Of a DNA stretch of 64,000 nucleotides, positions 35,932 to 45,438 are shown in pieces. The translations under genes were made by a program, and so were the position numbers. The notes beneath the pieces were generated by a model that saw nothing but the letters and a program-made list of their open reading frames with translations, did no database searches and was not told where the DNA came from. Position 1 is the stretch's first letter. Each line of letters opens with the position of its first letter. This DNA is from Methyloferula stellata AR4 (GTDB taxonomy: Bacteria; Pseudomonadota; Alphaproteobacteria; Rhizobiales; Beijerinckiaceae): positions 2,000,001 to 2,064,000 of the forward strand of contig NZ_ARWA01000001.1 of NCBI RefSeq assembly GCF_000385335.1. Direction: 5' to 3'.

Positions 35932-36801
35932 TCAAAAAGTATAGGCGAATTGGAGTTCGACCTGGTGGCGTTCGTAGATGCTAAGATCGAGGCGCGTCGC
36001 ACCTATATCGGGAATTTGCGCGGCCCAGGCGACCTTAACCGTGAAGTCTCCGGATAACCTGTAAAATAGGCTTGGCCCGACGAAGAGGGCATGGGCGTCG
36101 AGAGAGCCGTTCTCGGCCAGGTTCTCGTGGCGGATTTCCGCGCCGACAAAAATATTCGGCGCTATCGCGTAACTCCCGGCCGCTATGACCGCAAAGGAAT
36201 CGTCATGACCTCTTGCGCCATTCACGCGAAGGAATGACGGCGTGTAGATAAGGTTGAGTGCCGCGAACAACTTGTTCGGGATCACCTCCTTATCGATGAG
36301 GAGCGTCACCGGAACGGCATAATTTCCGCTTCTCTCGCCCGAGGTCGGATCGAATTGGCGCCATGCCGGGTTGATAGAGAGCGTCATCCCGAAAGGTTGC
36401 GTCAGACGATCGACAATTTTCCAGCGCAACTCAGTGATCAGGCCACTGAAACTCACCGAACTGCGGTCGCTGAGACCCTGCACACCATGAATATTGTAAT
36501 AATCTGTGAGCGTTCCGATCGAGAGCCGCAGATTATCAGTGACGCCGTAACGAAACGAGGTTTCGTTGTCGACATTGTTGTAGTTGCCGATCGCGCCGAA
36601 ACTTCCGATGGTGACGCTCTCGATCTCGCGTTCGCCTTTCAAACCAATGTCGGACCCCTCGGCGAAACCGAAAATATGCTCGGTGTCGATGTCCGGCGCG
36701 GTTGAGCCGGACTCAGTCTTTGCTTCATCGGCCAGCGAAGGCTGAAACGAAATCGCCAGCAGAAGCGGAAAAGTGAGGCGTAGGGGGCGGAACATTGTCA
36801 T
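35932..36801 (-). CDS. Outer-membrane beta-barrel protein
   Basis: A 289-residue protein with a signal peptide (LRLTFPLLLAISFQPSLA) and alternating hydrophobic/polar strands ending in an aromatic C-terminal residue (VELQFAYTF), typical of outer-membrane barrels. Strands such as TSFRYGVTDNLRLSIGT and APNIFVGAEIRHE suggest a transporter-like barrel of 10-12 strands. No substrate can be assigned. An inner ATG (36795) is an alternative start. It shares strand with the porin at 33461, but the gap is 410 bases. Confidence 0.75.
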   Translation of the reverse strand: MTMFRPLRLTFPLLLAISFQPSLADEAKTESGSTAPDIDTEHIFGFAEGSDIGLKGEREIESVTIGSFGAIGNYNNVDNETSFRYGVTDNLRLSIGTLTDYYNIHGVQGLSDRSSVSFSGLITELRWKIVDRLTQPFGMTLSINPAWRQFDPTSGERSGNYAVPVTLLIDKEVIPNKLFAALNLIYTPSFLRVNGARGHDDSFAVIAAGSYAIAPNIFVGAEIRHENLAENGSLDAHALFVGPSLFYRLSGDFTVKVAWAAQIPDIGATRLDLSIYERHQVELQFAYTF

Positions 36802-36941
36802 TGATCACCTGCGGGACCTGCCAAAGAGCGTCAAGCCCTGCCGTCCGTCGGCGCGTTAAGTATAGTCTGATCCGATCTCAAAAGCACGACAGGTTCGACT
36901 GCGCTTGACGTCACGCGGTGGAAAGGTCCAGGTTTAAGCCT

Positions 36942-37625
36942 ATGGCTCGCCCGCGCAATCAGTTCGAGATCACGCCGGATATTCTGCTTCGCGCCTATTC
37001 CATCGGGCTTTTCCCGATGGCCGAAAGCGCGGAAGACCCGAACCTTTACTGGGTCGATCCCGAAGCGCGCGGGATTTTTCCCTTGGATGGGATCGTGATC
37101 TCGAAAAGCCTGCGCAAAGTGGTGCGCGCAGATCGGTTCGAGGTCAGAGTCGATTATGATTTCGACGCCGTCATCGACGGTTGCGCGGCGCCCGATGCCG
37201 GCCGCGAGAAGACCTGGATCAACGATCGCATCCGGACGCTTTACCGCGAACTCTTCGATATGGGTCATGTCCATACGGTCGAAACCTGGTTCGACGGCGA
37301 ACTCGTCGGCGGCCTTTATGGCGTGAGCCTCGGCGCGGCCTATTTCGGCGAGAGCATGTTTCATCGCAAGACCGATGCGTCGAAAGTGGCGCTCGTGCAT
37401 CTCGCGGCGCGGCTGGCTGCCGGCGGGTTCAGCCTTCTCGATGCGCAATTCGTGACGCCGCATTTGGCGACGCTGGGCGCGCTCGAAATCCCGCGCGACG
37501 CCTATCGCTTGCGGCTCGCCAAGGCCATGGCGCATCGCGGCGATTTCTGGATCTGGCCGAAAGGCGAGTGCGTGTCGGGCGCACAGGCGCTTGCGGCTTT
37601 GGCGAAGGCGGCTGAAACGGACTAA
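36942..37625 (+). CDS. aat: Leucyl/phenylalanyl-tRNA-protein transferase
   Basis: Adds Leu or Phe to proteins with N-terminal Arg or Lys, marking them for ClpAP degradation (N-degron pathway). Family motifs: [71 protein letters not shown] and [16 protein letters not shown]. The 227-residue length is normal. ATG 36942 (MARPRNQ) is chosen over ATG 36918. The convergent DUF2155 and NDUFA12 genes beside it match an alphaproteobacterial neighbourhood that I believe is conserved. Confidence 0.95.
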   Translation: MARPRNQFEITPDILLRAYSIGLFPMAESAEDPNLYWVDPEARGIFPLDGIVISKSLRKVVRADRFEVRVDYDFDAVIDGCAAPDAGREKTWINDRIRTLYRELFDMGHVHTVETWFDGELVGGLYGVSLGAAYFGESMFHRKTDASKVALVHLAARLAAGGFSLLDAQFVTPHLATLGALEIPRDAYRLRLAKAMAHRGDFWIWPKGECVSGAQALAALAKAAETD

Positions 37626-37643
37626 GTTTCAGAGCGGCCGGCT

Positions 37644-38333
37644 TTATTGAAATCCGTTGCGCAGCGAATCCCAGAACGAGGGCTGCTGGCGCGGCTGTGG
37701 CTGCGGTTGTTGCGCCTGCGTCGGATAATAGCGTTGCGATGGCTGCCCGCGCGGAACGGTGCCGGGCGGCACCGGCGGCGTTCCGACTTCGACAGGTCCG
37801 CCATTGAGGTCGTCCGCTGGCTGAACCTTACGCGGTTTAGGCTTCGGCTTATCTTGCGCGGTGACCGGCGGAGGCGGCGGCGGGACCTGCTCGGCATCGG
37901 CCGTATCGGGGGGCGAGGGAATGATCTCGGTGCCGCCTTTGCAATTGGTCAGCCAGATATCATAGACGGGATGTTCGATCGCATGCAGGCCGGGGCTCGA
38001 CGCAAACATCCAGCCCGAAAAAATCTTCTTATATCCGCCCGCCGCATCGACCTCTTCGACTTCGATGAAGGTCGTCGTTTGCGGCGCCTCTGTCGGCGGA
38101 CGCGTGTAGCAGACCCGTTCGGTGATCTGCAACGAGCCGAATTGCACGGTCTCGTCGGTTGCGACTTCGAAGGAAATGATGCGCCCGGTGATCTTGTCGA
38201 GGCCGGAGAAGACAGCGATCGGATGTTTGATCTTGTCGGCTGAGGCGGGACCGACCGCTGCGCATAGGACGAGCGCGGAAGCTGCGAGTTTGATTGATAG
38301 TCTCAAAGGGTGCTTCGTCTCTGGGTAGAACAT
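37644..38333 (-). CDS. DUF2155 exported protein
   Basis: A 229-residue protein with a signal peptide (LAASALVLCAAVGPASA) and a DUF2155 domain (about 35-140): AVFSGLDKITGRIISFEV, a Cys in ITERVCYTRPP, FIEVEEVDA, FSGWMFASSPGLHAIEHP and VYDIWLTNC. The rest is Pro/Gln-rich (PPPPPPVTAQDKPKPKPRK) and disordered. The domain probably sits in the periplasm; its function is unknown. Often found next to aat and the NDUFA12-type gene in this class. Confidence 0.9.
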   Translation of the reverse strand: MFYPETKHPLRLSIKLAASALVLCAAVGPASADKIKHPIAVFSGLDKITGRIISFEVATDETVQFGSLQITERVCYTRPPTEAPQTTTFIEVEEVDAAGGYKKIFSGWMFASSPGLHAIEHPVYDIWLTNCKGGTEIIPSPPDTADAEQVPPPPPPVTAQDKPKPKPRKVQPADDLNGGPVEVGTPPVPPGTVPRGQPSQRYYPTQAQQPQPQPRQQPSFWDSLRNGFQ

Positions 38334-38348
38334 TCAACCTGAACCGTC

Positions 38349-38463
38349 ATGCGCGGGCTTGACCCGCGCATCCAGACGCAGATCTAGAAATAAAGGCTAT
38401 CCATGGATGCCCGGCTCAAGAGCCTGTGCTCGGGCCGCCAAGGCGGACCCGAGTGCCGGGCAT
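38349..38463. repeat. Palindromic intergenic repeats (ATGCGCGGG/CCCGCGCAT family)
   Basis: Two palindromic units lie between DUF2155 and NDUFA12: a perfect ATGCGCGGG-cttga-CCCGCGCAT (38349-38371) and a longer nested one bounded by ATGCCCGG/CCGGGCAT (38407-38463). Similar hairpins are at 18-40 and 47416-47440. Confidence 0.7.
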
Positions 38464-38573
38464 GACGCGGTGAACGATAGACGCGTTACCGATGACGCCG
38501 ACAGCAATCATCAAAGACGGGCCGGAATAGGGCGGCTCTCGCGTTTTGGGGACCAAAGTCTCAAGGGCCAATC

Positions 38574-38987
38574 TCAAGGGCTCGGCGTCCAGGCGTCGTA
38601 ATCGCCCGTGGCCGGAGGCCGTTCGCCGCTGCGCAAGGTCGAGCCCGGCGGCCGCCAGGCCAGCGGCGTGCCCGTCATATTGGGCAGATGCGGCAGTTCC
38701 CAGTCGCGGGGCTTATAGCTCTCCTCCGTCGGCGGGATATCGACCGTGTGGTGCAGCCAGCCGTACCAGCCGGGCGGCGTCTCCGAGCCCTCGGCGTAGC
38801 CTTTATAGATGACCCAGCGCCGCTCGAAGCCGAGCGCAGGATCGGGGCCGGGCTTTCGATAATAGATGTTCCCGAACTCGTCCTCGCCGACCTTCTCGCC
38901 GTGACGCCAAGTGTAAAACCGCGTGTTGAGGGTCGCGCCATTCCACCAGGTGAAGATTTGAGCGAGCCAATTCAGAAGGCCGTGCAT
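38574..38987 (-). CDS. NDUFA12-like NADH:ubiquinone oxidoreductase subunit
   Basis: A 137-residue homologue of the complex I accessory subunit NDUFA12 (B17.2), found in alphaproteobacteria and mitochondria. Hallmarks are TWRHGEKVGEDEFGNIYYR, ERRWVIYKGYAEGS and PPGWYGWLHHTVD, with a disordered C-terminus. It binds the peripheral arm of complex I on the cytoplasmic side. The gene stands apart from the nuo operon, as is usual. Confidence 0.93.
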   Translation of the reverse strand: MHGLLNWLAQIFTWWNGATLNTRFYTWRHGEKVGEDEFGNIYYRKPGPDPALGFERRWVIYKGYAEGSETPPGWYGWLHHTVDIPPTEESYKPRDWELPHLPNMTGTPLAWRPPGSTLRSGERPPATGDYDAWTPSP

Positions 38988-39176
38988 GGGATTTTCCGGT
39001 CAGGACATCGTCGGGCACGGCTTATCGGGGCCTTTCCCCACTGTCCAGAGGGGGCCGAAAGAACCCGAGCTGGAGCCTTGCCAAAAACCGCGACTCGGCC
39101 CCCAAATACCGGCCAGCCTTAGCTTGTCCGGACCTATCGGACCTGGCGATTCATCCCCGTTATTCTTATATTAATC

Positions 39177-39195
39177 CACAACATTTAGTGTTGTG
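39177..39195. promoter_or_regulatory. Inverted repeat in the nrdJ promoter region (NrdR-box-like)
   Basis: A perfect 7-bp inverted repeat CACAACA-tttag-TGTTGTG lies about 140 bases upstream of the nrdJ start. Its size and A+T-rich centre recall boxes bound by the ribonucleotide reductase repressor NrdR. The assignment is inference from position and symmetry. The rest of the 345-base gap (38988-39332) shows no gene and no cobalamin riboswitch that I can recognise. Confidence 0.4.
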
Positions 39196-39332
39196 TGGCC
39201 CGATAATATCTATTGCTTGCGGTGGTGATTCCGCCGCATCCTAGGGTCAGTAAGGCTGTGGGAACCGGCCTCATCTGGCGACGATGAGGGGTTTCAGGTG
39301 GGCAGGCAGCCGATTTTCAGGGGATAGGACAC

Positions 39333-42300
39333 ATGCGGATCGAGCGGCATTACACTAAGGCCGGACAGTCACCTTATGCGGAGATCGCGTTTCGCTCGAC
39401 CAAGAGCGAGATTCGCAATCCGGACGGGTCGGTGGTCTTTTCGCTCGATGGGATCGAAGTGCCTCAGGCCTGGAGCCAGGTCGCGGCCGATGTTCTGGCG
39501 CAGAAATATTTCCGCAAAGCCGGCGTGCCCGCCCATCTGAAGCGGATCGAGGAAAACGACGTGCCGTCCTTCCTGTGGCGCGGCGCACCCGACGAGGCGG
39601 CGCTCGAAAACCTCGCCAAGCCCGATCGTTTCGTCTCCGAGATCTCGGCGAAGCAAGTCTTCGACCGGCTTGCAGGCGCCTGGACCTATTGGGGCTGGAA
39701 AGGCAAATATTTCGACAGCGAAGAGGACGCCCAGGCCTTCTTCGACGAATTGCGCTTCATGCTGGCAAAGCAGATGGCGGCGCCCAATTCGCCGCAATGG
39801 TTCAACACCGGCCTGCATTGGGCCTATGGCATCAACGGGCCGAGCCAGGGCCATTATTATGTCGATTTCGAAACGGGCAAGCTCGTCAAATCGAAATCGG
39901 CCTATGAGCATCCGCAGCCGCATGCCTGTTTCATCCAGTCCGTCGCCGACGACCTCGTCAACGAGGGCGGCATCATGGACCTTTGGGTGCGCGAGGCGCG
40001 GCTTTTCAAATATGGTTCGGGCACCGGCTCCAATTTCTCGAAGCTGCGCGGCGAGAACGAGAAGCTTTCGGGCGGCGGCAAATCCTCCGGCCTGATGTCC
40101 TTCTTGAAGATCGGCGACCGCGCGGCCGGCGCGATCAAATCGGGCGGCACCACGCGCCGCGCTGCCAAAATGGTCGTGGTCGATGCCGATCACCCCGATA
40201 TCGAGGCCTTCATCGATTGGAAGGTACGCGAGGAAGAGAAAGTCGCGGCGCTGGTTGCCGGTTCGAAGGTCGTGAAGAAGGCCTTGAAGGCCATTCTGCG
40301 CGCCTGCGTGAATTGCGAAGGGCCGGGCGACGATTGCTTCAATCCGGACAAGAATCCGGCCTTGAAGAAAGAGATCAAGCTCGCGCGCCGCGCCTTCGTG
40401 CCGGATCAGTCGATCAAGAAGATCATCCAATTCGCCCGCCAGGGCTATAAGGATATGGAATTCGAGACCTTCAATACGGATTGGGATTCGGAGGCCTATC
40501 TCACCGTTGCCGGGCAGAATTCGAACAATACGGTCCGCGTGACCAATGATTTCCTCGCGGCCGTCGAAGAGGATCGCGAATGGGCTTTGACCCGCCGCCT
40601 CGACGGCCGTGCGCATAAGGTCATGAAGGCCCGCGCCTTGTGGGAGAAGATCGGCTATGCCGCCTGGGCCTCGGCCGATCCGGGCCTGCAATATCACACG
40701 ACCATCAATGATTGGCACACATGTCCGGCAGGTGGGGCGATCGTCGCGTCGAACCCGTGCTCGGAATATATGTTCCTCGACGATACGGCCTGCAATCTCG
40801 CCTCGCTGAACCTGTTGCAGTTCCGCGACCCGCAGAGCAAGACCTTCGACATCGCGAGCTACGAACATGCCGTCCGGCTGTGGACGGTGGTGCTCGAAAT
40901 CTCGGTGCTGATGGCGCAATTTCCCTCAAAGGAAATCGCCCAGCTCTCCTATGACTACCGCACCTTGGGCCTTGGCTTTGCCAATGTCGGCGGGCTCCTG
41001 ATGTCGTCCGGCATCGCTTATGATTCCGACGAGGGCCGCGCGATCTGCGGCGCGCTGTCGGCCATCATGACCGGCATTTCCTATGCGACCTCGGCCGAGA
41101 TGGCGGGCGAGCTCGGACCTTTCCCGCGCTATCATAAGAATGCCGCCGCCATGCTGCGCGTGATGCGCAACCATCAGCGCGCGGCGCAAGGCGAAGCGGC
41201 GGGCTATGAGGCTTTGGCCGTTCCGCCGGTGCCGCTCGACCGCGCCGCGCTGCGCGATCAGGCGCTCGCCAAACATGCGGAAGCGGCCTGGGAGCGCGCT
41301 GTGACGCTCGGCGAAAAGCATGGCTTCCGCAATGCGCAGGTCTCGGTCGTGGCGCCCACCGGCACGATCGGCCTCGTCATGGATTGCGACACGACCGGCA
41401 TCGAGCCCGACTTCGCTCTGGTGAAGTTCAAGAAGCTTGCTGGCGGCGGCTATTTCAAGATCATCAACCGCGCTGTGCCGGAGGCTTTGCGCGCGCTCGG
41501 CTATGGCGAATCCGATTTGGCCGAGATCGAGGCCTATGCGGTCGGCCATGCCTCATTGGGGCAGGCGCCCGCGATCAACCACACGAGTCTGAAGCGCAAG
41601 GGCTTCACCGACGAGAAGTTGGCCGAGGTCGAAAAGACTTTGGCGTCGGCCTTCGACATCAAATTCGTCTTCAACAAATGGACGCTCGGCGCGGATTTCC
41701 TCGTCAAGCAATTGGGCGTGCCGGAAGAAAAATTGGATGATGGAAGCTTCGATCTTCTGAGCTTCCTCGGCTTTTCGAAACAGGACATCGAGGCTGCCAA
41801 TGTGCATGTCTGCGGTGCCATGACGCTCGAAGGCGCGCCGCATCTTAAAGCCGAGCATCTGCCCGTCTTCGATTGCGCCAATGCCTGCGGCCGCATCGGC
41901 ACGCGCTATCTCTCGGTCGAGAGCCATATTCGCATGATGGCGGCTTCGCAGCCCTTCATCTCGGGTGCGATCTCGAAGACGATCAATATGCAGCATGATG
42001 CGACGGTCGAGGATTGCAAGGAGGCCTATATGCTCTCCTGGCGTCTCGGGCTGAAGGCCAACGCGCTTTACCGCGACGGTTCGAAACTCTCGCAGCCCTT
42101 GAACTCGCAATTGATCGATGACGAGGACGACGAGGCCGAGGACGCGGTCGAAACTTTGCTGGTCGCCAATGCGCCGGCACGCGCCGCTGTCGTCGCCGAA
42201 AAGATCGTGGAGCGCATCGTCGAACGGATCGAACGCACGCGCGAGCGCGAGCGTCTGCCCGATCGCCGCAAAGGCTATACGCAAAAGGCGGTGGTCGGTG

Positions 42301-43013
42301 GCCATAAGGTCTATCTGCGCACCGGCGAATATATGGATGGCCGGATCGGCGAGATCTTCATCGACATGCATAAGGAAGGCGCGGCCTTCCGCTCGCTGAT
42401 GAATAATTTCGCCATCGCGATTTCGGTCGGCCTGCAATATGGCGTGCCGCTCGAAGAATATGTCGATGCCTTCACCTTCACGCGCTTCGAGCCCGCGGGT
42501 CTCGTGCAGGGCAATGAGGCGATCAAGAACGCGACCTCGATCCTCGACTATGTGTTCCGCGAACTCGCCATCTCCTACCTCGGCCGCAACGATTTGGCCC
42601 ATATCGATCCGAGCGAGATCGGCCATGACGTGCTCGGCAAGGGCGAGGCGCAGAGCAAGCCGCAAGGCGGCGGTGCATCATCCGGCGTGTCCGGCGGCGC
42701 GGGCAAGCTCGTCTCATCGGGCTTCGTGCGCGACAAGCTGATGCTGCTGCAAGGCGGCGCCCGCAAGGCAGCCGCGGCCGGTGCCGCGACGGCCTTGAAG
42801 CATGATCTCGAACATGAAGTGGAAGCCGAGCTTGGCGCGCTCGATTGGAGCCCGGCATCGTCCGAGCGTTCCGAGGTCGCGAACAGGCGGTCCGAAGCGC
42901 GGATGAAAGGCTATACGGGCGAATCCTGCCCCGAGTGCAACAACTTCACTTTGGTGAGGAACGGCACCTGCCTCAAGTGCGACACCTGCGGCGCCACGAC
43001 GGGGTGTAGCTGA
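39333..43013 (+). CDS. nrdJ: Vitamin B12-dependent ribonucleotide reductase (class II)
   Basis: A 1226-residue adenosylcobalamin-dependent reductase that makes deoxyribonucleotides with or without oxygen. The first redox Cys is in PHACFIQSV (about residue 199), the radical-site motif is [11 protein letters not shown] (about residue 474) with the second redox Cys in [10 protein letters not shown], and the barrel motif [16 protein letters not shown] is present. The C-terminus has a Zn-ribbon-like redox tail (SCPECNNFT and [14 protein letters not shown]). The length is typical of the long alphaproteobacterial form. RBS-like GGGGATAGGA precedes the ATG. Confidence 0.96.
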   Translation: MRIERHYTKAGQSPYAEIAFRSTKSEIRNPDGSVVFSLDGIEVPQAWSQVAADVLAQKYFRKAGVPAHLKRIEENDVPSFLWRGAPDEAALENLAKPDRFVSEISAKQVFDRLAGAWTYWGWKGKYFDSEEDAQAFFDELRFMLAKQMAAPNSPQWFNTGLHWAYGINGPSQGHYYVDFETGKLVKSKSAYEHPQPHACFIQSVADDLVNEGGIMDLWVREARLFKYGSGTGSNFSKLRGENEKLSGGGKSSGLMSFLKIGDRAAGAIKSGGTTRRAAKMVVVDADHPDIEAFIDWKVREEEKVAALVAGSKVVKKALKAILRACVNCEGPGDDCFNPDKNPALKKEIKLARRAFVPDQSIKKIIQFARQGYKDMEFETFNTDWDSEAYLTVAGQNSNNTVRVTNDFLAAVEEDREWALTRRLDGRAHKVMKARALWEKIGYAAWASADPGLQYHTTINDWHTCPAGGAIVASNPCSEYMFLDDTACNLASLNLLQFRDPQSKTFDIASYEHAVRLWTVVLEISVLMAQFPSKEIAQLSYDYRTLGLGFANVGGLLMSSGIAYDSDEGRAICGALSAIMTGISYATSAEMAGELGPFPRYHKNAAAMLRVMRNHQRAAQGEAAGYEALAVPPVPLDRAALRDQALAKHAEAAWERAVTLGEKHGFRNAQVSVVAPTGTIGLVMDCDTTGIEPDFALVKFKKLAGGGYFKIINRAVPEALRALGYGESDLAEIEAYAVGHASLGQAPAINHTSLKRKGFTDEKLAEVEKTLASAFDIKFVFNKWTLGADFLVKQLGVPEEKLDDGSFDLLSFLGFSKQDIEAANVHVCGAMTLEGAPHLKAEHLPVFDCANACGRIGTRYLSVESHIRMMAASQPFISGAISKTINMQHDATVEDCKEAYMLSWRLGLKANALYRDGSKLSQPLNSQLIDDEDDEAEDAVETLLVANAPARAAVVAEKIVERIVERIERTRERERLPDRRKGYTQKAVVGGHKVYLRTGEYMDGRIGEIFIDMHKEGAAFRSLMNNFAIAISVGLQYGVPLEEYVDAFTFTRFEPAGLVQGNEAIKNATSILDYVFRELAISYLGRNDLAHIDPSEIGHDVLGKGEAQSKPQGGGASSGVSGGAGKLVSSGFVRDKLMLLQGGARKAAAAGAATALKHDLEHEVEAELGALDWSPASSERSEVANRRSEARMKGYTGESCPECNNFTLVRNGTCLKCDTCGATTGCS

Positions 43014-43067
43014 GGGGTCGCTACTACTGCAACAACAGCAGCAGCTGCAACAAAGTTCAATTGTAAG

Positions 43068-43778
43068 ATGTCGCGCTTGCTTATTAATCCAAGACTGACC
43101 GATTTTCATGGAATAGCAGTACCACAGGTCGATTTGGACTTTGCTATTCCATTTTTTAACGAAGATGTCCCTCTCTATGTCGATCCTTTCTTACTATGGA
43201 AGTCTCCGTCCCAATTGGATCAAGCGCTTCACACTTCGCTTATAAATGCCTTTAATCATTTAGGGATGCTCGACGGGCGCGGCGAGCGCGAAAAGGCAAT
43301 AAATATCCTTGTGAGGGCTTCCGAGTGTGATGAAGTCGGATTGGGATCGTCTGGGAAAAGGAAAGGAAAACGCATTTCAAAAAATAAAGCAGCGGAGATT
43401 TTGGATCTTTTTCGGGAGATACCCAATTATCAAACAAAAGGATTTAGGCACTTTGAGGAAATTCAATTCTTTATTGAAGGCATTTCAAAAGACCGCATTA
43501 GTGATTTCACCTGCAACTTTATAAAATCTTTTCTGGTCGATTTTACGATAGACCAGTGTCATTCACTTCGTATACCAACCGGCTTTACTAACATCCACAT
43601 TTACAACTATCAAAAGAACGACTTCGAATTTGAAAAGGTTGAATTGCCGATAAATCCACAATCAGGCGAGCCTCTCATTTTGGTGCCGAAAAGATTTTTG
43701 CGTTTTATGCCATGGATTTCTTATGATAATTATTTTGAACACCATTGCCCACAAGATGAGATTTTTCACCCAGGTTAG
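43068..43778 (+). CDS. Split gene, upstream part: N-terminal half of a putative nuclease
   Basis: A 236-residue frame ending at an in-frame TAG (43776-43778). It begins MSRLLINPRLTDFHGIAVPQ and is unlike any family I can name; there is no signal peptide or membrane helix. Codons are A+T-rich (many AAA, TTT, ATA), unlike nrdJ next door. Beyond the TAG the same frame stays open without another stop to 44444 (IPVVSAKRKFETIRKL and onward), so this is one gene of about 458 codons interrupted by one amber codon. The downstream half carries the nuclease motif. Confidence 0.7.
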   Translation: MSRLLINPRLTDFHGIAVPQVDLDFAIPFFNEDVPLYVDPFLLWKSPSQLDQALHTSLINAFNHLGMLDGRGEREKAINILVRASECDEVGLGSSGKRKGKRISKNKAAEILDLFREIPNYQTKGFRHFEEIQFFIEGISKDRISDFTCNFIKSFLVDFTIDQCHSLRIPTGFTNIHIYNYQKNDFEFEKVELPINPQSGEPLILVPKRFLRFMPWISYDNYFEHHCPQDEIFHPG

Positions 43779-43976
43779 CCTTTAGAGAGAGTAAAAGTCC
43801 TCAATTTCAATAGACGGAATTACGGCGTTGTAGATTCGTACATCAAAGAAAAGGAGCGTAGCCGCGACGATTGCCAAAATGATCCGCTTTTTTCGCAAAT
43901 CCCGGTAGTTTCCGCAAAGCGGAAGTTCGAAACTATTCGGAAGTTACCTTCTGGAAAAAGCGAAAATGCAGACCGT

Positions 43977-44444
43977 ATGTATGAGGAGGCGATTGGAGAG
44001 CTGTTTCCATCATTGTTTTATCCGCATTTAGATTTTGCAGCTGTTCAAAGCCGAACTGACAGCGGTGCAATCATCAGGGATTTGATTTTTTATAATGGAC
44101 GGCGAGAACCGTTCCTACAGGAGCTCTATAGCGACTACGGGTCGAGTCAGATTGTGTTTGAGCTAAAGAATGTAGCAGAGGTTTCTCGCGATCACGTCAA
44201 TCAACTAAATCGTTATATGACCGATAGTTTGGGAAGGTTTGGCGTTTTGGTCACAAGAAACCGGCTTAAGAAAGCCCGGCTTCAAAGCACAATTGATTTA
44301 TGGTCAGGACAACGACGCTGTATCGTCACTTTAACTGACGCCGATATAGAACAAATGGTAGAGGTATTTGAGAGCAAGCAACGTTCGCCGCTAGACCTTC
44401 TAAAAAAAGCTTATGTCGATTTTAAACGAGCCTGCCCTTCCTAA
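43977..44444 (+). CDS. Split gene, downstream part: PD-(D/E)XK nuclease-like domain
   Basis: A 155-residue frame in phase with the preceding one. It reads as a restriction-endonuclease fold: an N-terminal helix with Glu8 (YEEAIGELFPSL), Asp35 in GAIIRDLIFYN and the E-x-K pair in SQIVFELKNVAEV (Glu62, Lys64), then VNQLNRYMTDSLGRFGVLVT, as in nucleases of the Mrr or related groups. If made alone from ATG 43977 it would keep the catalytic core. The sequence between 43779 and 43976 is open in the same frame and belongs to the intact ancestral gene. The next gene starts 9 bases after the stop. Confidence 0.7.
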   Translation: MYEEAIGELFPSLFYPHLDFAAVQSRTDSGAIIRDLIFYNGRREPFLQELYSDYGSSQIVFELKNVAEVSRDHVNQLNRYMTDSLGRFGVLVTRNRLKKARLQSTIDLWSGQRRCIVTLTDADIEQMVEVFESKQRSPLDLLKKAYVDFKRACPS

Positions 44445-44453
44445 GGAATTAAT

Positions 44454-44837
44454 ATGAAATTGCAGCAAGTGAAGCAGCTTGAAAAAGTCATGGGCCAAAT
44501 GGAAGGCTTGCACAAAGAAGTCACCGCGTTAGCGAAAAAATCGTCCAATGATGCCTTAAACAAATTCAAATTAAAACTTGTTAATACGGCTATTGTCGAA
44601 GCGAATGCTGTCCTTGGCACGGAGTATCAGCCTTTCAAAGATTTCGTCAAATTTGATGAAGACGACGTACCATCTAACAGCGATGTGGCTCTGGTGGTCA
44701 GTCAATATTTGGAAGAACTTGAAAGACTTCGATCAGATAATATTCGGCAAGAGATGAGTAGGTGGAGCTTTATTATCTCTGACAGTGGAGAAAAAATAAG
44801 AACGGCCCCTCCTAAAAAAATCAATGAGAAAAAATGA
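44454..44837 (+). CDS. Small helical protein, island gene B1
   Basis: A 127-residue, Lys/Glu-rich, probably all-helical protein (KLQQVKQLEKVMGQMEGLHK, FKLKLVNTAIVEANAVLG, DVALVVSQYLEELERLRSD). No known family. Residues about 18-96 align with residues about 24-100 of the following gene product (for example GLHKEVTALAKK against ALYKELKDLGKK, and SDVALVVSQYLEEL against GDAILAMSQYEGAL), so the two arose by duplication. Its stop overlaps the next start (ATGA). It may be a partner or immunity factor of the nuclease-like protein; that is inference. Confidence 0.65.
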   Translation: MKLQQVKQLEKVMGQMEGLHKEVTALAKKSSNDALNKFKLKLVNTAIVEANAVLGTEYQPFKDFVKFDEDDVPSNSDVALVVSQYLEELERLRSDNIRQEMSRWSFIISDSGEKIRTAPPKKINEKK

Positions 44838-45184
44838 TGCGAGCTAACAAGCTATTTACGTCTCGGAAAAATGCGGACGCCTACGATGCTATAATAGCTG
44901 TCTTTACAGCGCTTTATAAAGAGCTGAAAGATCTAGGAAAAAAGAAACCGGAAGCCTTATTAAGTAAAAGCAAAGTGGATTTAATTAATCGAGTTTTGGT
45001 GGACGCAAAAGCATGCTTGGAAGGCCAAGCCGAGGCAAAGTACCTTGATCTTTTAGACGATGATGCGCTGCCCCAATATGGGGACGCAATCCTCGCGATG
45101 TCGCAATACGAGGGGGCACTTTCCGCATTTAGAAGTAGGTATTACGGTTTTGACGGAACTGAGTATAATTGGTTCGTCGAATAA
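44834..45184 (+). CDS. Small helical protein, island gene B2 (paralogue of B1)
   Basis: A 116-residue helical protein starting MMRANKLFTSRKNADAYDAI, related to the preceding gene product (shared helix KxLxxLxKK, a region with LINRVLVDAKACL against LVNTAIVEANAVL, and acidic DDDALPQYGDAI against DEDDVPSNSDVA). It ends EYNWFVE. Function unknown. The start codon overlaps the stop of B1 by 4 bases, so production is coupled. A+T-rich like the rest of the island. Confidence 0.65.
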   Translation: MMRANKLFTSRKNADAYDAIIAVFTALYKELKDLGKKKPEALLSKSKVDLINRVLVDAKACLEGQAEAKYLDLLDDDALPQYGDAILAMSQYEGALSAFRSRYYGFDGTEYNWFVE

Positions 45185-45222
45185 GTCTTCAACCCTATTC
45201 GAATGGGTCGATGTGTCTGCGA

Positions 45223-45438
45223 TCAGCCTTTGATGCGCCGCTCCGCCGCGATGGCTTCATCTACACGCTCGTAAGTTTCGCTGAAGATCAATTCGATCGG
45301 CAAGCGCCGTGCGGTGTAGCTATCGGCGAGCTTTTGCCTATGCTTACTCACGCGCTCTTCAACAGAGCGACGCGTGATGCCCGTGTAATAGGTGCCGTCG
45401 GCGCATCGCAAAATGTAGATCGATGCACCTTGGCTCAT
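45223..45438 (-). CDS. GIY-YIG nuclease superfamily protein, C-terminally truncated
   Basis: A 71-residue frame with the GIY-YIG core: SIYILRCADGTYYTGITRRS (the GIY/YIG strands), the helix Arg in VEERVSKHRQ, and Glu in AIAAERRIKG. Intact relatives continue with W-xx-AKKxAL; here the Trp codon after RRIKG reads TGA, and the following codons do not resemble the family. The catalytic core is present, but the end is lost, so the gene is probably decaying. A palindromic repeat cluster begins 21 bases upstream of its start. Confidence 0.75.
   Translation of the reverse strand: MSQGASIYILRCADGTYYTGITRRSVEERVSKHRQKLADSYTARRLPIELIFSETYERVDEAIAAERRIKG

Noticed and set aside
38988-39332. Cobalamin riboswitch upstream of nrdJ
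   Set aside because: I could not find the conserved B12-box or the expected helices; only a short symmetric repeat is evident.
39369-40919. A 516-codon open frame antisense to nrdJ
   Set aside because: Shadow of nrdJ; composition is that of a reverse-complement frame and no family motif is seen.
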